The translations under genes were made by a program, and so were the position numbers. DNA of 34,415 bases from a virus, in IMG/VR virus record IMGVR_UViG_3300034418_007855, positions 1-34,415 of that record. The stretch is one strand, 5' to 3'. The notes under the pieces are model-generated. The model was given only the letters and a program-made list of their open reading frames with translations. It did no database searches and had not been told where the DNA came from. Of this stretch, positions 21,001 to 26,582 are shown in pieces. The number at the start of each line of letters is the position of its first letter. Position 1 is the stretch's first letter.

Positions 21001-21309
21001 AAAGATATTATAGATGACATGGGCGTAAGCATAAATAATCCTGCGTTAGATATAGCCGGATCAGCCTCAGCTTTTGCATTAAATATTCCATTAGACCGTG
21101 CAATATCAAAAGTAAGAAATTTAAAAGCCGCATCTGATGCTGAAACAGAAACTTGGGCTAAAATAGCATTAGCTCTTGGATGGAACACGTGGAACGTTGG
21201 TATCGAAAATAAAGAACTTGAAGAAGTAAAAACGCAAGCAAAAAAACAAAGAAAAACAACAACTAAAAAAAGGGAGGCGTTTGTTCCCAAGACAAAAAAA
21301 TCATTCTAA
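15022..21309 (+). CDS. Giant polyvalent ejection protein with zincin, sigma-2-like and PD-(D/E)XK-like segments
   Basis: A 2095-residue protein, the largest in the window. In order: an N-terminal tag (FYIVDGQTYEVAPNRKQEFL, residues 4-23) of a type seen at the start of large phage virion proteins; Gly/Ala-rich hydrophobic helices (about 175-240 and 280-365); a zinc-metallopeptidase motif HEMLH (His556, Glu557, His560) with possible third ligands at Glu628/Glu629; a stretch resembling sigma-70 region 2 (about 785-840, FDPTKNNSLIGFINTQLGYR); a nuclease-like pattern Glu1169, Asp1201, Glu1214-x-Lys1216; and a C-terminal region with membrane-active helices (about 1660-1700 and 1874-1900). The position corresponds to T7 gp16, which is ejected into the cell. 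Domain calls are from motifs only; activities are inferred. Confidence 0.75.
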   Translation: MNEFYIVDGQTYEVAPNRKQEFLSKFPNAILKQEAKTTGVEMGATAPPSQAPTTELVSEPGLLESQKTETQEEDTWLEDTFGKNFLTDYVGDLYRGFKSGYRQSTSIDEAFDIMSKGSSSSYEDIEKFIKASEYSQQAPMSDEMKKFQEIYEQEGGGAFGFLKGMVKTRFQVVPQVMASSIATMIGSALNADEVAKAGLAGATGGAALGLAGGVFAPITSTAAGISGLVTGVTGAMESGLTFSELIQEELSKQGKDFTKENVKELLSNEEKFRSLKNKSIGRGATIGVIEGLGTALTGGAIKALKPTTALGRVGRTAAAFGLEGTVGGLGEAAGRAVAGQEMDAAEIGLEAVGGMTGAPLAFVKAATAKQEYKINGETVTRQQVEEFINSDDGKNIATSKIQIKNDDELLKKGLEKINKARAKEASSVFIKDEKDLETFVDLELERKNLDTSSFIGKERAKEIDVQLKDIYNKYSISEKEINVEKGKLGAKSIIREEIGNVRAIGGNIRVLNKEDILNEFSEKEAEANAFVNNKTNEIIINADNAEKTFYATSASHEMLHNIIRSSFSVRKDENGQAITADVERVEKIIDSLKQKLDKNIIDQIQDRIDTQYRYNEDGSEKQLYEYAEEYVTSLSDIINNPTSRVSLSTSTIEKIQNFFKEILAAFGLTDVRFKNGDDVVSFVKDYRKNLAEGKISKRAKAMMDLDNSNDIRAEKVSFSKSQQQLNDRVDNLVGQKNQEGKYNWKSKEEFQSSQEFVNTYDTIINGTIIDPLIRRGIEGDAVYGLPIEDFVAQVKDELTGVLMRFDPTKNNSLIGFINTQLGYRKQDIIKKRAQEGRSESIDIEEGEIGSVSRDEYSVEADFDERIDIFDEEVNQESSLIDPTTFLGVDGEQEARDIVLEAMSALDEEKISSFKNVPGLLTEQFAYAAGVPVSKISDPKKNLSSSEALSAQQYLLGIADQIIKVLPQGAVTGAATQNLIGTSTGVRRNLLKEFYEKDTTRRTEAQGLFEFKLRDNITREDVLDFIGLQPDGTQEKGFSPRSPKGQNIKALLAQLDQLATNTTYRKILQDNGANANKIQDIASGKSIYQYSEGQKLTSKSQIDDFFLRINKIQDLIYLGYDPQSGSIQKIVNSAKTNNVRNILNNVLDSEDTDFKIASLVSAGQRGYAYEKLVLENLKRFEKQIEGLKITQKTIQKDNRKVDLTVFYKGENFNIELKLNSLAQIGSIGTSSYVDGITQNIEQTSFEGQLNQKARESKAFADFIEKYKEFIVDGKIELTEEQIEAEKELNAFAEIRNSLTIETDESPIKDVYITSKNTNYINFGDAGTFALDENNNPLGLPVLKANVKIVTRLVPGSTKANGKRTMYLRSFPLLEETWAKENKSSANFNDKNGIENHFVNYSMPTEETIQQMEDRMAAILSNMDKRYTAGQTLDRATAKNLAATRSKRRDILAPSADDFVGLLYRFLDKGKLGEEQYKFFEDNLIKPFSKAYYALNATRQQISKSYKSINRANPEVVKKLKKDSGFAGFTFEQALRVWLFNKIGVTPNGLNEETKDALLKIVKNNPDIQSYGEQLSAILPMTEYWVDPDARNWQVDTIKSDMVTAVEKVSRKAQLEQWIQNKKAIFSDNNMNKIEATYGPDFRAALEDMLYRMENGTARPEGTNKQMNQFLNWIRGSVAVTMFFNTRSAILQQVSLVNFINWGDNNPIKAAMALANVDQYAKDWAFIFNSDYLKERRGGLKTDVNAADLADAIKKGGVKGLHAKLLQLGFSLTQIGDSVAIATGGATFLRNRTNTYISQGLSLQEAEQKAFLDFQEISEESQQSARPDRLAKQQTDVVGRVFLAFQNTPMQYTRIIVKAAKDLAAGRGDRKTNISKIVHYMVVQNIVFSAMQQALFSMLFDDEEDEKEAEANQKKVERIINNSVDTVLRGTGMYGAILATAKNTILKFAEQEARQEEGRGRADHAYTMIEAFNISPAIGIKSRELYGSIQNYRYNKDIIDDMGVSINNPALDIAGSASAFALNIPLDRAISKVRNLKAASDAETETWAKIALALGWNTWNVGIENKELEEVKTQAKKQRKTTTKKREAFVPKTKKSF

Positions 21310-21464
21310 TGGATTTACAAGATTTAAAAATATACCTACTTAATGGCTTTTCTTTAGTAATGTCTTTTACGGCTATAGAAATGACCTTAAAAATATTACT
21401 ATTAGTCGTCTCTATAGGTTATACAATACATAAGTGGTATGAAATGGCTAATAAGCGTAAGTAG
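21309..21464 (+). CDS. Small one-helix membrane protein, candidate holin or envelope factor
   Basis: A 51-residue protein whose ATG overlaps the stop of the giant ejection protein by one base (TAATG). It begins MDLQDLKIYLLNGFSLVMSF and carries one strong hydrophobic segment at about residues 24-40 (MTLKILLLVVSIGYTI), perhaps a weaker one at 9-22, and a short basic tail ending KWYEMANKRK. The next gene starts inside its 3' end (26-base overlap, another frame). Size, topology and place at the virion/late boundary fit a small holin or a membrane protein serving the exported-protein cassette downstream. It is too short for many gene callers, but the intact frame, coupled start and clear membrane segment support it. 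Confidence 0.75.
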   Translation: MDLQDLKIYLLNGFSLVMSFTAIEMTLKILLLVVSIGYTIHKWYEMANKRK

Positions 21465-21894
21465 TTTATTATTAAGTCTTTGTGTTTATTCCCAAGAAAT
21501 AACCATCGGCAAGATTAGCAATAAAATAGTACATGGAGATTTAATTGGAAATAGAAACCTGGAATTTGGTATTAAGAACATATTAGAAGAGCTCGTACAA
21601 GATCAAGGTTATGATCTAGTTGAAAATAGTGAATCGATCCTAGAGGTCGATTTATTATATTTTGACGTTAAAAGAACCAGTACCAACGCGGCTGTTTTTA
21701 CAAAAACAAACAACCAAGTTGAGATAATAGCTGAAGGTCGGTTCAATGGCAAAAAAGTAAAAGTAAAAGCTACAGCCGATAATATTATTACGTCTACAAT
21801 CATATTAAATAATCAAGGAACGTTCAATCAGCAGAGCGTTTCAACAGCTTTAAAAAGATTATGTAATCAGATTATAGACAAACTAAAACTATGA
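21439..21894 (+). CDS. Small secreted protein of unknown function
   Basis: A 151-residue protein with a Sec-type signal peptide (MKWLISVSSLLLSLCVYSQE; likely cleavage after Ser18 or Gln19). The Cys at residue 15 does not fit a lipobox well because Leu precedes it. The mature part of about 130 residues is alpha/beta with a segment near 45-75 (FGIKNILEELVQDQGYDLVE) that loosely recalls the TolB-N/CsgG-type fold, where a helix is followed by strands for envelope assembly. I do not recognise a named family. It opens a run of exported proteins on the same strand; its stop overlaps the start of the next gene by four bases (ATGA). A periplasmic or outer-membrane role with its neighbours is inferred. 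Confidence 0.75.
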   Translation: MKWLISVSSLLLSLCVYSQEITIGKISNKIVHGDLIGNRNLEFGIKNILEELVQDQGYDLVENSESILEVDLLYFDVKRTSTNAAVFTKTNNQVEIIAEGRFNGKKVKVKATADNIITSTIILNNQGTFNQQSVSTALKRLCNQIIDKLKL

Positions 21895-23606
21895 AAAAAC
21901 TATTGTTTCTACTTTTGTTTCCAGTATTAACCTTTGGACAAAGTTTTAACCTAAAACATGAAATACTAGAACAGGGACCATTTGTAGTAGGAGACACAAT
22001 AACAATAAAATACCAATTAATAGACAACACCAATTCCGTCACAGCAAGGCTGCTTCAGTTTGATATAGGATGGGATTTAGATAAACTAACTAGATTAGGA
22101 ACACCTAACTGGCAACTTACAACCCCAGACAATAAGAGTTTTACTCACAATTATTGGTCTGGATATACATACGTTAGCGCTCCTGGTTACGACTGGAGTG
22201 AACTAACTCAACAGCATGAAAATGGATGGACGTACACTGGAGGAGGAAATGAAGGCGTAGCTAGATTTACAATCCAAAGTGTAGACGATATTGGTCCTGA
22301 ATTATTTTTACAGCAATTTACTATAAAAGATATTACTGGTACTAACGCTACAGACTACACTGACGCTGTTAGATTTAACTGGGCGTATCTTATAGATTCA
22401 AATAACGTTAATACTTACGACGTGTTTCCAGATCCATCAAGAGAACTGGATCTTAATGCTAGCAACTCTACCCCAGCTGGCACAGTAACGTTTCAGTTAC
22501 AAACTCCAAACGCGACAAATATATCAGACTACATGATTGTTATTGAAACTTTAGAGCAATACCAATCAATACAAGAAGGTACTCAACAATCATATAATTA
22601 TGTTCAAGGTAATTTTAATGCTTCTGCTCAGTTTATAACAACAGAACTAAAACAAGATACACCTTATATAGTAAATGTTTTTATAGCTGGTACGTACAAT
22701 CAAGAAAATCAAACAAACGTATATCCTCAATGGCTAGATGATGTTGTAACTGTTTCTGACGTAATGCAGACATTTAAGCAAGCTATAGGTACTGAGCCAG
22801 ATGGTACAGGAAATGTTTTTCAATACAATATACAAAAACGCCTAGCAAACGTAGATCAACAAGGTCCTAACGACCCTGTAGATTTTAAAGACAGTTATGC
22901 TTTACTAGCGCACATAGCTGGAGTACTAGATAATGCCGCGGATCAAAACAACAATGAAGCTCAGGAATTTTATCCTATAACTTCGTTTGCAAATGGATCA
23001 ATGAATACGTCTGGTTTTTTTGACACATTTGGTACACCTATAAATTCAGAAGAAGAATGGTTGGCATCTCGAACATTTACTTTAGAAGATGATCAACCTG
23101 TTACGTTTAATTTTGCGCATGGATTAATGGGTGATGCAGATCTTTCTCATTCGACAACACCAAACCTAAATGCAGACACTGAAATATCAGCCTTGGCTAA
23201 ATCAAGAAGGATGCCAAATATACTTATGGCTGCACCACAAGAAACAATCGATTTGGATATTGTATCAGAACTTGTAAACGGCGAGGTGGTATTAGAAATA
23301 AACTTAACAAAAGAAGATTTAGCTGGCATGCAATTTAACATAAGCTATGACAAGTCTATTCTAATGTTTAAAGATATAATTTTTGACACTGGAAATACTA
23401 TGACAAATTTTGCCAAACATTTTGATGACGGCAGAATAAATCTTGGTACAATAAATATAAAAGAAGAAAACGTTAAAACAGGCAAACCATTCAAACTCGT
23501 GTTTGTTCCTAAAGTATCAATTCAAAACACAGCTGGTCTTGTAACATTTAAAGTCACTGACGCTGTAAAACACAATGGAACAAAAGTAAACCTAAACATA
23601 CAATAA
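21891..23606 (+). CDS. Secreted multidomain protein with cohesin-like and dockerin-like segments
   Basis: A 571-residue exported protein (signal peptide MKKLLFLLLFPVLTFGQ). The N-terminal domain (about 18-185) has cohesin-like beta features (VVGDTITIKYQLID; LLQFDIGWDLDKL). A second beta domain spans about 195-270. Residues about 275-350 contain two dockerin-like half repeats (VTVSDVMQTFKQAIG, and VDQQGPNDPVDFKDSYALL with Asp/Asn ligands). A loop GDADLSHS follows near 413, then a C-terminal cohesin-like domain (about 455-571; VVLEINLTKEDLAGMQFNIS). Dockerin-cohesin pairs usually assemble extracellular complexes, so intra- or intermolecular docking is possible. There is no sorting domain or membrane anchor. 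Domain names are from pattern recognition and need profile confirmation. Confidence 0.7.
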   Translation: MKKLLFLLLFPVLTFGQSFNLKHEILEQGPFVVGDTITIKYQLIDNTNSVTARLLQFDIGWDLDKLTRLGTPNWQLTTPDNKSFTHNYWSGYTYVSAPGYDWSELTQQHENGWTYTGGGNEGVARFTIQSVDDIGPELFLQQFTIKDITGTNATDYTDAVRFNWAYLIDSNNVNTYDVFPDPSRELDLNASNSTPAGTVTFQLQTPNATNISDYMIVIETLEQYQSIQEGTQQSYNYVQGNFNASAQFITTELKQDTPYIVNVFIAGTYNQENQTNVYPQWLDDVVTVSDVMQTFKQAIGTEPDGTGNVFQYNIQKRLANVDQQGPNDPVDFKDSYALLAHIAGVLDNAADQNNNEAQEFYPITSFANGSMNTSGFFDTFGTPINSEEEWLASRTFTLEDDQPVTFNFAHGLMGDADLSHSTTPNLNADTEISALAKSRRMPNILMAAPQETIDLDIVSELVNGEVVLEINLTKEDLAGMQFNISYDKSILMFKDIIFDTGNTMTNFAKHFDDGRINLGTINIKEENVKTGKPFKLVFVPKVSIQNTAGLVTFKVTDAVKHNGTKVNLNIQ

Positions 23607-23607
23607 C

Positions 23608-23985
23608 ATGAAAAAACATTTGCTATACACGTTGTTTGCCTTAATTGCTATAACATCTTGCGCTAAAGACGAGTTTTACGTTGGTGATATTTATAATCTT
23701 GTACCAGAATCTTTAGTTATTAAAGAAAACGCTGGATTAAAACTTGAGAACTATATCGTCAAAGATCAAGTAAACGTCAATGTTAAATTACCTTCTCAAG
23801 GCGTTTATAGAATTAGAATAGAAGATATTTCTGGCAAAGTTGTTTCTCAAGAAAAAATAACTGCGGCACAAGGAGACAATATGCTTAAAGTATACGTAAA
23901 TGCCTTGCCTAAGTCTTCTTATACGTTAAAAGTTACAACAGAGTTTAATCAAAAAATAGGTGATCAAATATTCTCAAAAATATAA
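23608..23985 (+). CDS. Lipoprotein with Bacteroidota surface-export signal and sorting-domain-like fold
   Basis: A 125-residue lipoprotein: the signal peptide ends in the lipobox ITSC with Cys18. The residues after the Cys (AKDE) fit the K-(D/E)2 lipoprotein export signal described in Bacteroidota, which sends lipoproteins to the cell surface. The C-terminal 70 residues (GVYRIRIEDISGKVVSQEKI, then SYTLKV) resemble the beta-sandwich of type A C-terminal sorting domains or fibronectin-like modules, but here they form nearly the whole mature protein. The gene lies one base after the cohesin/dockerin-like gene and three bases before the next. It could anchor that secreted protein to the cell surface. 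The lipobox is clear; surface location and partner are inferred. Confidence 0.8.
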   Translation: MKKHLLYTLFALIAITSCAKDEFYVGDIYNLVPESLVIKENAGLKLENYIVKDQVNVNVKLPSQGVYRIRIEDISGKVVSQEKITAAQGDNMLKVYVNALPKSSYTLKVTTEFNQKIGDQIFSKI

Positions 23986-23988
23986 ATT

Positions 23989-24282
23989 ATGAGCGAAGAA
24001 AGTGGTGGGGGATTTTTAACCCAAATAAAAAATCAAGTAATAGCTGGTGTTGGTGTAGTGGTGACTACTCTTTCAACTGTTTTTATAGATGAAATAAAAT
24101 CTTTAGTTGGTATAAAAGATGAAGTAGAAGAAGTTGCGACACAAGAACAAGTTACGCAACCAGAGATTATTATTAATATACCTGAACAAAAGAAAGACAC
24201 TGTAGTTAAAAAGGTTTATGTAGAACCTAAAAAAGAAAAAACAGAAACTGAAAAACGCAAAGATGAAGGGCTTGATTGGTAA
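23989..24282 (+). CDS. Small single-span membrane protein with charged tail
   Basis: A 97-residue protein with one hydrophobic segment at about residues 17-34 (VIAGVGVVVTTLSTVFID), then an acidic stretch, a short Ile-rich strand (PEIIINIPEQ) and a Lys/Glu-rich end (KKEKTETEKRKDEGLDW). There is no cleavable signal or lipobox. The topology resembles small inner-membrane accessory proteins, including i-spanin-like proteins, but the coiled coil is short. Its 3' end overlaps the start of the CsgG-like gene by 20 bases, so the two are probably co-translated. The function is unknown; linking the exported cassette to the inner membrane is a guess from context. Confidence 0.7.
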   Translation: MSEESGGGFLTQIKNQVIAGVGVVVTTLSTVFIDEIKSLVGIKDEVEEVATQEQVTQPEIIINIPEQKKDTVVKKVYVEPKKEKTETEKRKDEGLDW

Positions 24283-24988
24283 ATTTCTATTTTTATGGTT
24301 GGCTTCAATAGGAGCTCTCTATGGACAGGTTTTAGGTAAAACCGTAACAGAAGATTATACTGCAGATTTCGAATCAAGAGAATCAATCTGGGACATCCCA
24401 GAATACAACGGGGATCCAACGACCGTGGCTTTGTTGAGTATCGGTGTTAATGACGAAGTATTAAGTCAATACCCAGAGCTCGGAGACTACAGAGTTGGAC
24501 TTGGACTTACAAATATTACTACAGCATTTTTAGAAGAAACATTTCGTTTTGAATTTGTAGAAACAAAAGATGAAATAAAAGACCGTATGGTTAAGCAGTA
24601 TAAAGCTAGCCAACGAGGCTTAACGGCTAATGAGATCAACATCGTAGGTAATATTATGCTTGCGAAGTATTTTTGTTATATAGAAGTGTATGATTTTTCT
24701 ATATCAGAAGATGAAACACTTAATTTAAAAGATGGTGTAAAGAATACGCTTGTAACAAGATTAGGCTTACAAGTTAAAATGGTTGATGCTGAGACTGGTT
24801 TATACATGACTGGCTCAGGATTAGGAAAAGCAACCACAACAAGAGAGCTAACATTACTTAATGATGAAAACCTAGAAGACGTTAAATTCAACCAATCGTC
24901 AATAGGTACGTCTACAAAAAAGGCATTAGAAACTGCAGTTGCGAAAGTTGTAAAACGCATGATTCGCAAAGGCATATTTGATCACTAA
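24263..24988 (+). CDS. CsgG-like outer-membrane secretion/pore protein
   Basis: A 241-residue exported protein (signal peptide to about residue 22, ending ALYGQ). The mature sequence follows the CsgG pattern: an N-terminal strand with VALLSIGVNDEV, helix LTNITTAFLEETFRFEFVET, central YIEVYDFSISE and LQVKMVDAETGLYMTGSG, and the late helix KKALETAVAKVVKRM. CsgG forms a nonameric outer-membrane channel that exports curli subunits. Unlike CsgG, the signal here has no lipobox Cys, so the protein is probably not lipidated. No curlin repeat protein is in the window, so a curli function is not supported. Its last base is the first base of the next gene's ATG. Family assignment is from motif resemblance; pore formation is inferred. 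Confidence 0.7.
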   Translation: MKGLIGKFLFLWLASIGALYGQVLGKTVTEDYTADFESRESIWDIPEYNGDPTTVALLSIGVNDEVLSQYPELGDYRVGLGLTNITTAFLEETFRFEFVETKDEIKDRMVKQYKASQRGLTANEINIVGNIMLAKYFCYIEVYDFSISEDETLNLKDGVKNTLVTRLGLQVKMVDAETGLYMTGSGLGKATTTRELTLLNDENLEDVKFNQSSIGTSTKKALETAVAKVVKRMIRKGIFDH

Positions 24989-26331
24989 TGAAATGGTGGT
25001 ATACTTTATATTTATTTTTTCTATTTATTTTATCGGCGCACTCGCAATCTTTAGTTCAGACATTTGTAGATCGCTGCACTGGAGAAATAAAAACAATAGT
25101 CATACCACTTGAAGGTTCTACAGTTGTGGTTTTTTACAACAGATCAAGATCGTTTACTTTTAACGATGTAAGATCTGGTGAATTACAGGCTTGGTTAGAA
25201 GAAACATATGCTTGGTGGCAGTCATTGTCACCTTGCTCTACGAATCAAGCCGCACAAACAGCAACTCAAACAACTACACAAAATGCAACACAAAGCACGG
25301 CCTCTACAGCGGCTAGTTCAGTTAGCCCGCCAACTCAAGGAACGAATACAACAAGTCAAAGCAGTGATACAGCGACTCAAAGCGGTAATACTGAATCTAG
25401 CTCATCAACAGGAACAGGGGAAACCTCTAACTCCAGTGGAAGCAACGATTCAGGAGGTGACGGAGGCAGCCAAGAGTCTCAGGGAGAAACCAGTGAAGGA
25501 GAAAGTCAAGAGGGGAACGATAGTTCAGGAGATGACTCCGAGTCAACAGAAGAAAGCTCAGAAGGAGAAGAAAGTGAGAATGAAGAGGATTCAAATGATG
25601 ATGATGATGGAGAAGAATCTGAAGATGAAGAAGACAGTGGGTCGGGATCAAAAAAATCAAATCCTGTAATTGTAGCCGCTAACATAGCTACAATGTCTGC
25701 TTTAGATGGCTCTATAAACTTAGTAACAAATGTGGGTTTATCTCAAGCGAGTTTATCTGGTGATACTAGTAATTCCTTGAATATTATGATATGGGATAAC
25801 CTACAGCAATTTAATCTCAATATAGCCACTTCTTTTATGAATAAAGAACAACAGGTGATTATTAGAGATGGAAACAAAACAAAAACTACGGGTGGAAATG
25901 TAAAAAGCGTAGTTACTACATCATTAAACGCAATGTATTCATTTGGTACTTTGAACGCGGCTTTTGGAAAAAGCAAGGTTTATTTGATGAAAAACAACTT
26001 AGCGGCTGGTTGGGCTTCTAATATTATGGCGATGAAAATCAAAAAAGATTTTATGTTCATGCCGACAATAGTAGGATTTGCTACTAAGCCTTATGTTTTT
26101 TACAAGTATACTATTTCACCTATGCTGGCTACAGCTTTAAATCCGGTTATGTATTCTACGAGTACAAAACAATTTACTTATAACACAAACGCTATGTTTA
26201 TTATAGGTTCAAGCGGAAGTTTTAATCTTACTAAAAACTTTTATGTAAACTTAGGATTTAATATTATAGAAAGTACGGCTAATCTACCCATGACATGGGC
26301 GGCAACTATAGGAAGCAGATTCCAATTTTAA
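24988..26331 (+). CDS. Outer-membrane beta-barrel protein with acidic Ser-rich linker
   Basis: A 447-residue exported protein with signal peptide (about residues 1-20, ending SAHSQ). A small N-terminal domain (about 21-83) contains Cys29 and Cys83, which could form a disulfide. Residues 84-222 are a low-complexity Thr/Gln/Ser then Asp/Glu/Ser/Gly linker. From about 225 to the end, alternating hydrophobic strands, Gly/Asn turns and a terminal Phe (TIGSRFQF) match an outer-membrane beta-barrel inserted by the BAM machinery. The initiation codon shares a base with the CsgG-like stop. A phage-encoded barrel with a long acidic linker might shield receptors, block later phages or serve lysis. The barrel call is good; the purpose is unknown. 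Confidence 0.75.
   Translation: MKWWYTLYLFFLFILSAHSQSLVQTFVDRCTGEIKTIVIPLEGSTVVVFYNRSRSFTFNDVRSGELQAWLEETYAWWQSLSPCSTNQAAQTATQTTTQNATQSTASTAASSVSPPTQGTNTTSQSSDTATQSGNTESSSSTGTGETSNSSGSNDSGGDGGSQESQGETSEGESQEGNDSSGDDSESTEESSEGEESENEEDSNDDDDGEESEDEEDSGSGSKKSNPVIVAANIATMSALDGSINLVTNVGLSQASLSGDTSNSLNIMIWDNLQQFNLNIATSFMNKEQQVIIRDGNKTKTTGGNVKSVVTTSLNAMYSFGTLNAAFGKSKVYLMKNNLAAGWASNIMAMKIKKDFMFMPTIVGFATKPYVFYKYTISPMLATALNPVMYSTSTKQFTYNTNAMFIIGSSGSFNLTKNFYVNLGFNIIESTANLPMTWAATIGSRFQF
25237..25650 (+). repeat. Low-complexity coding tract (Thr/Gln/Ser then Asp/Glu/Ser)
   Basis: This part of the barrel gene encodes the flexible linker. It starts with ACA/CAA-rich codons and passes into GAA/GAT/AGT-rich codons, with a GATGATGATGATG run near 25596-25610. 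The skewed composition leaves a spurious open frame on both strands. Such tracts vary in length between related phages and could tune how far the N-terminal domain reaches from the membrane. Confidence 0.7.
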
Positions 26332-26353
26332 AACTAACTAACTAAACTAAACT
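26332..26353 (+). promoter_or_regulatory. AACT-repeat leader before the holin gene
   Basis: The 22 bases between the barrel stop and the holin ATG consist of AACT/AAACT units only. They contain no Shine-Dalgarno site and should be unstructured. In Bacteroidota such A-rich leaders favour initiation, so this may set strong translation of the holin candidate. A regulatory role is inferred from composition alone. Confidence 0.35.
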
Positions 26354-26581
26354 ATGGCTTTTAAAGACATTTTTAAAGACGAAAACGAAATCAACGAAAA
26401 ATCAGTTGTTGGTTTTGCTTCATTTGCAATTATGGTAATATTTGCTCTTGCAGATATTGTTACAGGATTTATTGGTAAAGATCTTGTGGTACAAGAATTT
26501 ATTTATAACAGTTTTGTTATAATCACGCTTGGATCTTTTGGTATTGGTGAAGCAGGTAAAATATTTGGTAAAAAAGAATAA
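26354..26581 (+). CDS. Holin candidate with two membrane helices
   Basis: A 75-residue protein with a charged N-terminus (MAFKDIFKDENEINEKS), two hydrophobic segments at about residues 19-40 and 48-68, and a basic end (KIFGKKE). This fits a two-helix (class II type) holin that opens the inner membrane for the endolysin. The next gene, one base after its stop, encodes an amidase endolysin, the strongest support. A second small membrane gene at 21309 is an alternative or a partner (antiholin or pinholin). The identification is by topology and neighbourhood, since holins share little sequence. Confidence 0.75.
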   Translation: MAFKDIFKDENEINEKSVVGFASFAIMVIFALADIVTGFIGKDLVVQEFIYNSFVIITLGSFGIGEAGKIFGKKE

Positions 26582-26582
26582 T

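Noticed and set aside
25427-25660. A - strand His/Leu-rich frame opposite the linker
   Set aside because: It is a mirror of the GAT/GAA-rich codons and has no start context or homologue-like pattern.
25208-25669. A 153-codon + strand open frame in the barrel gene
   Set aside because: It arises from the repetitive linker codons read out of frame and yields a Gln/Lys/Met-rich low-complexity product with no domain.
21439-26331. A complete curli operon
   Set aside because: Only a CsgG-like protein is recognisable; no CsgA/B repeats, CsgE or CsgF could be identified, so a curli function is not claimed.
26529-26582. Longer start for the endolysin
   Set aside because: The extra 18 residues come from another frame of the holin gene, and the ATG at 26583 follows the holin stop closely.
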